Assembly (NCBI RefSeq): GCF_023213175.1
Contig: NZ_CP093312.1
Location: 1,860,001-1,924,000, forward strand
Reading direction: 5' to 3'
DNA length: 64,000 nucleotides
Origin: Sulfurovum sp. XGS-02
Lineage (GTDB): Bacteria > Campylobacterota > Campylobacteria > Campylobacterales > Sulfurovaceae
Shown here piece after piece: positions 48,160 through 55,124 of the stretch. Numbering within the stretch: the stretch's first letter is position 1; every line of letters begins with the position of its first letter. A program made the translations under genes and the position numbers. The notes under the pieces are model-generated. The model did no database searches and was not told where the DNA came from. It was given only the letters and a program-made list of their open reading frames with translations.

Positions 48160-48372
48160 TTATGGTGCACACTCTTCAGAGCAGTAATACTTTCCGCCTA
48201 CAATGATACTCTCTTTTACCGTTACATAGGTATGGCATGTAGCACATTCCACAAGTGTATCATCATCTAGCTTTTTCTCATGCGGGCTTTTCCCAAATGT
48301 CGGAAATTTTCCGCCAAAAAACTTGTAAATAAACACAGCGGCTATAGCAAAAATTAGTAATTTTAATATCAT
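48160..48372 (-). CDS. PP0621-like small membrane-anchored protein with Cys motif
   Basis: 70 residues: N-terminal membrane helix ([18 protein letters not shown]), then a short tail with CATCHTYV and YYCSEEC, giving four cysteines that could bind zinc. This matches the PP0621 family of unknown function. The ATG overlaps the rsmG stop by four bases. Confidence 0.75.
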   Translation of the reverse strand: MILKLLIFAIAAVFIYKFFGGKFPTFGKSPHEKKLDDDTLVECATCHTYVTVKESIIVGGKYYCSEECAP

Positions 48373-48959
48373 TCTTCACTCTTTATATAGAGGTAATTCC
48401 GTTGATTTTTTTGTACTATATCATATCTTAGCTGATGTTGTACATCTTCTATCTCATCAAATACACGTGACCCTTTGTAAAAAAGATATTCTGTCTCTGA
48501 ATTGCTGACCTTGGAGGTCAGATCTAAAAGCAGTTTTGTGTTTGTCACAGCGCGTGAACTGATGAGATCAAACGCATCATGCTCCACGGTCTCAACCCTC
48601 TTTGCTTCTACAGTAACATTGTAAAGTTCCAAGTCTATAGCTGCATACTTTAAAAAAGAGACACGTTTTTTAAGTGGCTCGGCAAGTACCACCTTGGTAT
48701 CAGGAAGTGCTATGGCAAGTACCAATCCTGGAAACCCTGCACCTGTGCCTACATCTAACAGTGTTTTTGGTTTTTTTATAAAAGTCAAAGGGTACAGTGA
48801 ATCCACGATATTCACATAGATCGCATCTACACTCTTAGCCCCCGTAAGGTTGTGGATCTGGTTCCACTCATGCAAAAGCGAAGCAAAACGCTCCAGCTTT
48901 ACGATGATCTCACTTGACAGTAGTATCCCTTCTTTATCTAAGTGTTGCGACAGATTCAA
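48369..48959 (-). CDS. rsmG: 16S rRNA (guanine-N7) methyltransferase RsmG
   Basis: Methylates G527 of 16S rRNA. 196 residues with the SAM motif [17 protein letters not shown], the family segment [12 protein letters not shown], and ISSRAVTN. Complete length. It overlaps the PqqD-like gene upstream by four bases and the PP0621-like gene downstream by four. Confidence 0.95.
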   Translation of the reverse strand: MNLSQHLDKEGILLSSEIIVKLERFASLLHEWNQIHNLTGAKSVDAIYVNIVDSLYPLTFIKKPKTLLDVGTGAGFPGLVLAIALPDTKVVLAEPLKKRVSFLKYAAIDLELYNVTVEAKRVETVEHDAFDLISSRAVTNTKLLLDLTSKVSNSETEYLFYKGSRVFDEIEDVQHQLRYDIVQKNQRNYLYIKSEE

Positions 48960-49234
48960 TTCTCTTTTACCTCTACCAACCCACTCTCAACCAACTTTTC
49001 TACAAAATCAGAAAGATCTCTCTTCAATAACTCTTCTTCCACATCGTACTGTTCTAACAGTGCATTAAACACCTCTTGCAAAGTTCCATACTCCTGCATA
49101 GCCTGCCAGATAGCTGTACCCACTTCATCAAGCCCGAAGTAGTTTTCACTCTCCATATCCAGAAGTACCATTTCACCATCGACTTTTTGTGCGAAAACCG
49201 TCTCTGCAAATGTCACTTTTTGATTGAGGTTCAT
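48956..49234 (-). CDS. PqqD-family RiPP recognition protein, probable lasso B1
   Basis: 92 residues with the PqqD/RRE pattern: [27 protein letters not shown], here visible as [17 protein letters not shown], a middle helix, and a C-terminal winged helix ending [14 protein letters not shown] proteins bind the leader of RiPP precursors (via the YxxPxL motif in lasso peptides) and hand it to the B2 protease. The rest of the lasso cluster (51-58 kb) lacks a B1, so this one is the best candidate. No pqq genes are present. It shares an operon with rsmG, which is odd for a B1 and leaves a housekeeping alternative open. Confidence 0.75.
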   Translation of the reverse strand: MNLNQKVTFAETVFAQKVDGEMVLLDMESENYFGLDEVGTAIWQAMQEYGTLQEVFNALLEQYDVEEELLKRDLSDFVEKLVESGLVEVKEN

Positions 49235-49257
49235 GTTATTTCTCTTATTTTTTATAA

Positions 49258-49267
49258 ATTATAGCAT
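49258..49267 (-). promoter_or_regulatory. Extended -10 promoter for the B1-rsmG operon
   Basis: On the minus strand TGCTATAAT is a perfect extended -10 about 24 bases before the B1 ATG. Confidence 0.55.
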
Positions 49268-49473
49268 TAATTTGAATATGGGAATAAGAATACTCGCTCT
49301 ATAAATCAAATTTATCCTTTTTTGTATTGAACTTGCCACATTTAGATGGTTTCTTATAAAAAATAATGCTAGATTCATGTATATCATAAATATAATTTAA
49401 GATTTTAAGAGTCATTTAATCGGAAATATACAATAATGTGTAATGTTTATATAAAAACTAGCTCTTTTTAAAT

Positions 49474-49558
49474 ATTATTTTGTTGTGCCAAACTTGTTGT
49501 GAAGCAAGGACGGAAAGCCATGGGTCTTACACTAATAAGATTGCCAGGTTGCCAAATA
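49474..49558 (+). ncRNA. GEMM-I (cyclic di-GMP-I type) riboswitch aptamer, copy 1 of tandem
   Basis: Core pattern GCCAAAC, a 6-bp P2 stem CUUGUU/AGCAAG closed by a GUGA tetraloop, then GGACGGAAAGCC, a P3 stem starting GGGUCUUA, and a closing CCAGGUUGCC. Order and spacing match GEMM-I aptamers (GCAAACC, GNRA-capped P2, GGACGCAAAGCC, GGUUACC). AT-rich flanks can form P1. Differences from Vibrio Vc2: the base aligned with G20 is C and the base aligned with C45 is G. Confidence 0.82.
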
Positions 49559-49621
49559 CTCATCTATGTATGCCCTCTTACTTCTCCATTAGTTTATCTA
49601 TCAAATTTTATTTAATTCAAA

Positions 49622-49709
49622 ATTATTTTGTTGTGCCAAACTTGCTGTGAAGCAAGGACGGAAAGCCATGGGTCTTACACTGTAAAGATCGCCAGGTTGC
49701 CTAAATAAT
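49622..49709 (+). ncRNA. GEMM-I (cyclic di-GMP-I type) riboswitch aptamer, copy 2 of tandem
   Basis: Near-identical to copy 1, 148 bases further on. P2 is CUUGCU/AGCAAG with GUGA; the U-to-C change relative to copy 1 restores a G-C pair. Flanks ATTATTT and AAATAAT give a perfect 7-bp P1. The 3' arm of P1 (49703-49709) is also the left arm of the following hairpin, so aptamer closure and that hairpin are mutually exclusive. Confidence 0.82.
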
Positions 49710-49722
49710 GTACATTATTTTT
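49703..49722 (+). terminator. Possible expression-platform hairpin after riboswitch copy 2
   Basis: AATAATGTACATTATT is a 16-base palindrome followed by TTT. As RNA it forms a 6-7 bp stem with a GUAC loop. It shares bases with P1 of the second aptamer, so ligand binding would prevent it. The stem is all A-U, so terminator strength is doubtful. Confidence 0.4.
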
Positions 49723-49896
49723 AATAAAAAATATTCAAAAAATGGTTATTGTTTTTCTAATGACAAAACGGTAAAAGAAATATAAATTTACATTTTTTTT
49801 ACTCATCTTTAATATGATACGCTTCGCAATCAAATGAGAATAACTATAACACTATATATTTGATGTTAAAAATAATTTATTATTAGGAGATATAAT

Positions 49897-51039
49897 ATGC
49901 AAAAAAACAAACTCTTTACCCTCTATGCAATCCTCTTGTCAATGTTGACTTTTAGCTCAGCTGTATTTGCATCACCTGCCGATAAAGCGCCACGTAAGAT
50001 TGTCGTATTTCAAAAGGGATTTTCAGACATGGCAGCACAAATAGCTTTGATGAAAAAAAACGGTGCTATACCGATTAAACCGCTAAAGATCATCAACGGT
50101 ATGGCCATTTACCTTCCAGCACAGGCACAAAGTGCACTTGAAGAACATTTAGGTGCTGAAATAGTACGTATTGATGAAGATATCATAGTGCATGGAACCG
50201 CTCCTGGCGGTGGAGAGCAGCCACTGCAAGATCTTCCATGGGGCGTCGACAGGATTGAAGCAGATATTGCCTGGGGAGATTCCAACGGTACCATGGTCAA
50301 TGTTGCCATACTCGATACTGGGGCCAATCTTGATCATTTGGACCTGATCGACAATATCAAAGGGAACTATAATGCCCTCAGCTCAAGAAAAAGTGCTGAA
50401 GATGACCATGGACACGGAACCCACGTCACTGGTATCATCGGTGCAGTGAATAACACTATAGGTGTTGTTGGTGTAGGGCCGCAGATAAATCTCTACCCTG
50501 TGAAAGTACTGGATCGTAAAAACGAGGGATTCCTTTCTGATATTGTTGACGGATTACAATGGTGCATCAACAATGGCATGCAAGTGATCAATATGAGCTT
50601 TGGCTCTGATGTTACAAACCAATCATATCACGATGCATTCATCGCTGTCCATAATGCCGGCATAGTACAAGTTGCAGCTGCCGGAAATACCGGTGGGGCC
50701 ATTCTCTACCCAGCCAAATATCCTGAAACGATCGCTGTATCATCCGTCGACCTAGCAGATCAGCTGGCTGCAAGTTCAGCAAGAGGTGCAGAGATCGATC
50801 TGGCGGCTCCCGGTGTAGGGATCAACTCAACCGCTATCGACGGATTGTATACAACCATGAGCGGAACCAGTATGGCAGCGCCTCATGTCACGGGGACAGT
50901 TGCACTGCTACTTGCTACAAATGGTACACTGACGCCAACTGAAGTCAAGACCAAACTAAAAAATACAGCGGAAGACTTAGGTTTACCTGCTGTCGAACAG
51001 GGAGCCGGTCTGGTTCGTGCCGATCTTGCTATCCAATAG
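49897..51039 (+). CDS. Secreted subtilisin-family serine protease (S8)
   Basis: 380 residues: signal peptide (about 1-26, ending AVFAS), an I9-type propeptide (about 30-100), then the S8 catalytic domain. The triad is complete: Asp140 in VAILDTGANL, His173 in HGHGTHVTG, Ser325 in SGTSMAAPHV, plus the oxyanion Asn264 in AAGNTGG. No C-terminal anchor or secretion domain follows. A strong ribosome site (AGGAG) precedes the ATG, and two riboswitch aptamers lie 190-420 bases upstream. It sits between the B1 gene and the lasso operon. It could mature or degrade exported peptide, but that is inference. Confidence 0.9.
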   Translation: MQKNKLFTLYAILLSMLTFSSAVFASPADKAPRKIVVFQKGFSDMAAQIALMKKNGAIPIKPLKIINGMAIYLPAQAQSALEEHLGAEIVRIDEDIIVHGTAPGGGEQPLQDLPWGVDRIEADIAWGDSNGTMVNVAILDTGANLDHLDLIDNIKGNYNALSSRKSAEDDHGHGTHVTGIIGAVNNTIGVVGVGPQINLYPVKVLDRKNEGFLSDIVDGLQWCINNGMQVINMSFGSDVTNQSYHDAFIAVHNAGIVQVAAAGNTGGAILYPAKYPETIAVSSVDLADQLAASSARGAEIDLAAPGVGINSTAIDGLYTTMSGTSMAAPHVTGTVALLLATNGTLTPTEVKTKLKNTAEDLGLPAVEQGAGLVRADLAIQ

Positions 51040-51050
51040 GTATATCATAA

Positions 51051-51078
51051 ATGTGGAGAAGGAAATCCTTCTCTACAT
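51051..51078. terminator. Hairpin between the S8 protease and precursor A2
   Basis: A 12-bp stem (ATGTGGAGAAGG with CCTTCTCTACAT, one G-U pair) and an AAAT loop lie 12 bases after the protease stop and 35 bases after the precursor A2 stop on the other strand. It probably ends both convergent transcripts. Confidence 0.5.
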
Positions 51079-51112
51079 GTGTACAGAAGGAAGAGCCCAA
51101 TGCCCTGTAAAG

Positions 51113-51271
51113 CTATGAAGCTTGTCCTCCGGTTTTTCCTGATCCATCGGGATGCCCATTGTTTTCATTAAACTGGGTTATTCCACCCAATGTTTTATTT
51201 ACTTCTAATTTGTTTATTGTAGGCTTATTCCATTTTTTGTGAAATCTGTTGGTCTCTAATTTTTTTAACAC
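51113..51271 (-). CDS. Lasso peptide precursor A2 (GTG start)
   Basis: 52 residues read from the DNA. Leader of 28 residues starts MLKKLETNRFHKKW and holds WNKPTINKLEVNKTL, the [YW]xxPx[LI]xxLxVxxT pattern seen in paeninodin-type leaders, with Thr at position -2. The 24-residue core starts GGITQFNE and ends SGKTGGQAS. Gly1 and Glu8 would give an 8-residue macrolactam ring. The start is GTG 51271 with AAAGG eight bases upstream; it overlaps the stop of cyclase C2, so translation is coupled. The core ends in Ser, like precursor A1. Cleavage and ring size are inferred from family rules. Confidence 0.8.
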   Translation of the reverse strand: MLKKLETNRFHKKWNKPTINKLEVNKTLGGITQFNENNGHPDGSGKTGGQAS

Positions 51272-53157
51272 TTTTTATACCTTTTGCATGCCTCTATAGC
51301 TAATATTAAATTTGTAATTGTTGTAATCATACCATAATTAGATTTAGACACACTCTCTTTACAGGAGCCCATGTCAATATCACGAAAAATCGAATCTAAC
51401 TTAAAATATTTATTTTCTTGGTCTGCCATCGTATAGGATTTCATCCATTTAATCTGAGCTTTCTGAGATATTACCATATATTTTTCTACTCTTTTAGGCT
51501 CATATTTTGTGTTTGACCAAATAATTTCTTTCGGCAACAATCCTTCGATTGCTCGTCTAAATAAAAATCGGTTTTTACCTTCTTGGCGAAAAATTTCTTC
51601 TGGTATACCTAGCGCAAATTCAACGATCCGTTTATCAAGCAGTGGATAACGATATTCTATTCTATCTGATACTCCTGATACATTCCACGACTCAACTCTG
51701 GTTTGAATTAAACCATCATTAAGTGCATTCAACATAGTATTGCGTACTCCAAAAGACGGTAACAACTTATCGTTAGAGCTGAGACCTTTAATTAATGTTT
51801 TCATAGACGGTTTAATATAATTTGATACCTTATTAAAGCTGCAGTAGGTTCCACTGTGTATACAGTAAAGCCAATCAGGGACAGAAGGTAGTATCACTTC
51901 CCTATAAAACCTTTTAATAAAACCCAAAATTGGATATCTTGATCTAAATCCTTCTAAACGCAGTGCTCTAAATGCTCTTTTAAATTCTCCTTTCCAAAAG
52001 AATCCTGCAATATACCCATAGCTGCTATTTGAGAGGAATTCGTCACCACCAGTTCCAGATAATATTACCCTAATATTTTGTTTGTTTGCATATTTCTGTA
52101 TTTGATGTTCATACCAAAAAGCTATGCTGTCTCCCTGTGTTATATCTATGGTTTTGTACAATGCAAAAATATCTTCTTCTGACAGATCAATAGCTTGATG
52201 TTCGATATTCTCAAGTGACGCAATCTTCTTCGAGTTTCCCCATTCAAAATAGTCTATGTCAGCATCTTTATCCAAAACAGGTGTCCAATTGAACCCAGTT
52301 AATCTATCACCTCTTTCATGCAATTTTCGTGATGCCAATACAGCTATTGAAGAAGAATCAATACCTCCGCTCAGATGAGAGCCAATGGCGTAAACAGAAC
52401 GTATACGGGCATTGACTGCCTCTTCCAATAGCTCTCTTGCATGCTTGATGTACTCATCCAAACTATCGTAACGGATTTTAGGGCATTCCTCTGCTCTCCA
52501 ATAGATATTTTGCTGCTTTTTATCTATCCTTATCGTAATACTTGTTGCAGCATGCAACTTGTATATATTCTCATAGAAGGTCATATCCAAATCTGACAAT
52601 AAAGTATGCTTCAGGTAATATGCCACTGCATCATCATTCAATACCTTTGCAATACCGACATGTGACAAAATACCTTTAATTTCATTTGAAAAGACAAACT
52701 TCTCATCATCCATATAATAATAAAATGGTTTTATACCTATATGATCCCGAGCACAAAACATCTGCTGTTTTTTTTCATCCCATATCGCAAAAGCGAAATC
52801 ACCCAACAGATGCTTTGGACACGCTTCACCCCATTTCTCATAGGCAGAAAGAATAAAATCACTGTCTGTTATCTGATCTATTGGCCTATCTAATATTTCA
52901 AGCTTCTCGGCTAACTCTTCACGGTTGTCCAGCCTTGCATCCATTGTAATGACATGGGAATTTTTTCGATTTGGTAGGTGTTCCAGTTTTGATTCGGGTG
53001 TATTCCATAGCATAGTATGTCCAAGTGCGACAGGACCTTCTGACCAAACTCCATGATCATCAGGTTTCCAGTAACACATAGCCTCAAGCATGGTCTCAAC
53101 GATCTTTTTATCTACAGGTTTTCCATCTCGATTAAAAATACCAAAAATACCACTCAC
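51265..53157 (-). CDS. Lasso peptide cyclase C2 (asparagine synthetase-like)
   Basis: 630 residues with the two-domain AsnB fold. Lasso cyclases activate the ring Asp/Glu side chain as an AMP ester and close it onto the core N-terminus. The ATP-pyrophosphatase loop LSGGIDSSSIA is intact near residue 265, and FCARDHIGIKPFYY marks the N-terminal domain. The N-terminus is SGIFGIF, so the glutaminase nucleophile Cys of MCGIFGI is Ser and free glutamine hydrolysis should be lost. GTG 53157 has AGGG nine bases upstream and gives M-S-G-I-F-G; ATG 53163 is closer to AGGG and aligns less well. Precursor A2 overlaps its stop. Confidence 0.88.
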   Translation of the reverse strand: MSGIFGIFNRDGKPVDKKIVETMLEAMCYWKPDDHGVWSEGPVALGHTMLWNTPESKLEHLPNRKNSHVITMDARLDNREELAEKLEILDRPIDQITDSDFILSAYEKWGEACPKHLLGDFAFAIWDEKKQQMFCARDHIGIKPFYYYMDDEKFVFSNEIKGILSHVGIAKVLNDDAVAYYLKHTLLSDLDMTFYENIYKLHAATSITIRIDKKQQNIYWRAEECPKIRYDSLDEYIKHARELLEEAVNARIRSVYAIGSHLSGGIDSSSIAVLASRKLHERGDRLTGFNWTPVLDKDADIDYFEWGNSKKIASLENIEHQAIDLSEEDIFALYKTIDITQGDSIAFWYEHQIQKYANKQNIRVILSGTGGDEFLSNSSYGYIAGFFWKGEFKRAFRALRLEGFRSRYPILGFIKRFYREVILPSVPDWLYCIHSGTYCSFNKVSNYIKPSMKTLIKGLSSNDKLLPSFGVRNTMLNALNDGLIQTRVESWNVSGVSDRIEYRYPLLDKRIVEFALGIPEEIFRQEGKNRFLFRRAIEGLLPKEIIWSNTKYEPKRVEKYMVISQKAQIKWMKSYTMADQENKYFKLDSIFRDIDMGSCKESVSKSNYGMITTITNLILAIEACKRYKKC

Positions 53158-53183
53158 ATACACCCTTTATCATTTTGCTATCA

Positions 53184-54827
53184 TCAATGTTTCAATGATG
53201 CTTCTTCAAAATTATACCGATACCAATATTCCATATTAATGATTGTCCAAAGAATGACAATATATTTAATCGTTTTATCTTCATACTCTTTTCTGTACTG
53301 ATCAATAAGCGACTGTTCTATCAGCCCAAGTTTTACAATGTACGGCTCCTCAAGCAAAGCACCAAGATCAATGGCATCAATCTGCTGCATGATGAGTTCG
53401 GAAAATTCTGCCTTGTCTTTTCTATCTCTTATTTTATCAGGTAAGATCCCATCCATTGCTTTTCTTAAGATCCATTTGATGGTCCTTTGTTTATATTTCA
53501 TCTCAGGTGGTAAAGAGAGTGCAAACTCTACCAGTTCAAGATCAAAATAAGGATGCCGGTACTCTATACCGAAATAATCCTCTGCAGCGTGAAAAAAATT
53601 CCCATCCATGATCATTGAATAAGCTGTTGAAGTTATCATATCCAAATCATTTTTATATATAGGGTTTGTGATTCTTAAACTTTGACTAAGATCTTTTATA
53701 TCATTATCTTCTAGAAAAAATGGATTTGTATCTTTTCTTCCAAGTAATATTTTTATAAAACCAATAAGCTTTTTACCTAATAAAGGTCTCATGATATAAG
53801 CTTTAATCATTCCCCATGGCTTAGAATAAACCTTTAGCTCTTTATAGAGTGTAAAAAATTTAAAGCGTCTTAGCAGATCATATAGAACATACCGAGTTCC
53901 AGTAAAAAGATGATCTCCACCTTGTCCTGTAATGACGATTTTTTTTCCATCTTGTTTCATTTTTTTAAGCATCGGAAGCGCCATTGCAAATGTCAAAGTT
54001 ATAGGCCAATTTGGGCTCATAGTATATAAGCGATCTAGTGAATATGCTTGCAAATAGTCTAGTTCACCTGTAGATATCTTCTGGTGATGCAAAGGGTATT
54101 TTTTCAAAATGCTATCAACATAAATCCCTTCATCGCATTTTAAACCTTTAAAATCCATAGAATAACTGTCTATCTTCGATGGAATGATGCTTTGACCGAG
54201 TAAAGAAACAACCGATGAAGAATCTAAACCGCCACTTACTTCAAAAGCAGTCTCTTCTAAATTATCAACACGGTTATTTACCGCTTTTGAAAAAAGTTCA
54301 GTAAGTTTTTTTGCAGCTTCATCTTCAGTAAGAGAATAATCGATCTTTATCTTTTCTGGATACCAATAACGTTCTATCTGCTCTTTACCATTTTCGATGA
54401 TCATAGAATGACCTGGAGGAAGACGGTATACACCTTCATACATAGTAGCAGTATAGTCAACAGTACGATGATAAAGCATCGTTCTCATAGATTTTAAATT
54501 CGGTTTTTTAAGTACATGAGGAAAATTGAGAAGTTCATCTATATTTGAAGAAAACTTATACTCTCCATTTATCTTAGTAAAATAAAGTGATTTGACCCCC
54601 AAGGGATCACGGGCACAAAAATAGTGCTTTTTCTCAGAATCATATATAACAACTGCAAACTCGCCATCAAGGTTAGAGGTAAGAAGATTCCCCCATTTTT
54701 TATAGGCTAAACAAAGAAGTTTATCATCCAATGACTCAAATTGTTCCAAACTTAATTTATTTTTGAGAAACTCTGTATTAAACAGTTTTGTTTGGTTAAA
54801 CAAAACTCTAAAAGTGGATGAAGACAT
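53184..54827 (-). CDS. Lasso peptide cyclase C1 (asparagine synthetase-like, short N-terminal domain)
   Basis: 547 residues. The synthetase loop VSGGLDSSSVVSLLG (about 198-203) is intact, and GDHLFTGTRY and YFGIEYRHPYFD mark the catalytic domain. Compared with C2 it lacks about the first 70 residues, including the whole glutaminase nucleophile segment; the remaining N-terminal domain is recognisable by FCARDPLGVKSLYF. The ATG is eight bases after precursor A1. Together with C2 this makes two cyclases, each next to its own precursor gene. Confidence 0.87.
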   Translation of the reverse strand: MSSSTFRVLFNQTKLFNTEFLKNKLSLEQFESLDDKLLCLAYKKWGNLLTSNLDGEFAVVIYDSEKKHYFCARDPLGVKSLYFTKINGEYKFSSNIDELLNFPHVLKKPNLKSMRTMLYHRTVDYTATMYEGVYRLPPGHSMIIENGKEQIERYWYPEKIKIDYSLTEDEAAKKLTELFSKAVNNRVDNLEETAFEVSGGLDSSSVVSLLGQSIIPSKIDSYSMDFKGLKCDEGIYVDSILKKYPLHHQKISTGELDYLQAYSLDRLYTMSPNWPITLTFAMALPMLKKMKQDGKKIVITGQGGDHLFTGTRYVLYDLLRRFKFFTLYKELKVYSKPWGMIKAYIMRPLLGKKLIGFIKILLGRKDTNPFFLEDNDIKDLSQSLRITNPIYKNDLDMITSTAYSMIMDGNFFHAAEDYFGIEYRHPYFDLELVEFALSLPPEMKYKQRTIKWILRKAMDGILPDKIRDRKDKAEFSELIMQQIDAIDLGALLEEPYIVKLGLIEQSLIDQYRKEYEDKTIKYIVILWTIINMEYWYRYNFEEASLKH

Positions 54828-54835
54828 TTAATATA

Positions 54836-54994
54836 TTAACTGGCTAAAAAAGGGAAAGAGAAATCTAAACCTGCTTCAGATCCGCTCCCCTTAGTTAAAT
54901 CATATACTTTTCCTATTTCTTTTAACTGAGGTTGTCTATAACTCTTTTTTTCATTGTATTTTTTAATGTTGTCATTCTTCTTTAAAATTAGCAT
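54836..54994 (-). CDS. Lasso peptide precursor A1
   Basis: 52 residues read from the DNA, ATG 54994 with AGGGAG six bases upstream. The 35-residue leader contains YRQPQLKEIGKVYDLTK: YxxPxL for the B1/RRE protein and LTK at its end with Thr at -2, as in microcin J25 (LTK before GG). The predicted core is GSGSEAGLDFSFPFLAS, 17 residues. Gly1 with Asp9 would give a 9-residue macrolactam ring with a short hydrophobic tail (FSFPFLAS). It ends in Ser, a possible phosphorylation site for the HprK-like kinase. It is followed after eight bases by cyclase C1. Confidence 0.88.
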   Translation of the reverse strand: MLILKKNDNIKKYNEKKSYRQPQLKEIGKVYDLTKGSGSEAGLDFSFPFLAS

Positions 54995-55083
54995 ATCTAT
55001 CTCCCTAAAATATTCGTAACACTCAATCTATATAATACTTATAAAATTATCTCTTATCCTAAACTATATGAATTTGAAAAAAG

Positions 55084-55114
55084 ATTATACTCTGTTATAT
55101 TTAAATAATAACAA
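55084..55114 (-). promoter_or_regulatory. Possible internal promoter upstream of precursor A1
   Basis: On the minus strand TATAAT (55089-55084), with TTGTTA about 19 bases upstream, lies between the kinase stop and the A1 start, giving a leader of about 80 bases. It could give extra A1 transcript independent of the upstream operon. Confidence 0.4.
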
Positions 55115-55124
55115 TTGCTATCTT

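Noticed and set aside
48956-49234. PqqD of a pyrroloquinoline quinone cluster
   Set aside because: No PqqA, PqqB, PqqC or PqqE gene is present in the window; a lasso cluster without its own B1 is nearby.
49474-49709. Two near-identical 85-base units could be a minimal CRISPR or tandem repeat element
   Set aside because: Only two units, with internal stems, a GNRA loop and motifs matching GEMM-I aptamers, plus a diverged third copy with compensatory changes at 58.3 kb. No Cas genes are present.
51265-54827. Two asparagine synthetases for amino acid metabolism
   Set aside because: Both lack the glutaminase Cys and are packed with a B2 protease, HprK-like kinase, exporter and two lasso-type precursors.
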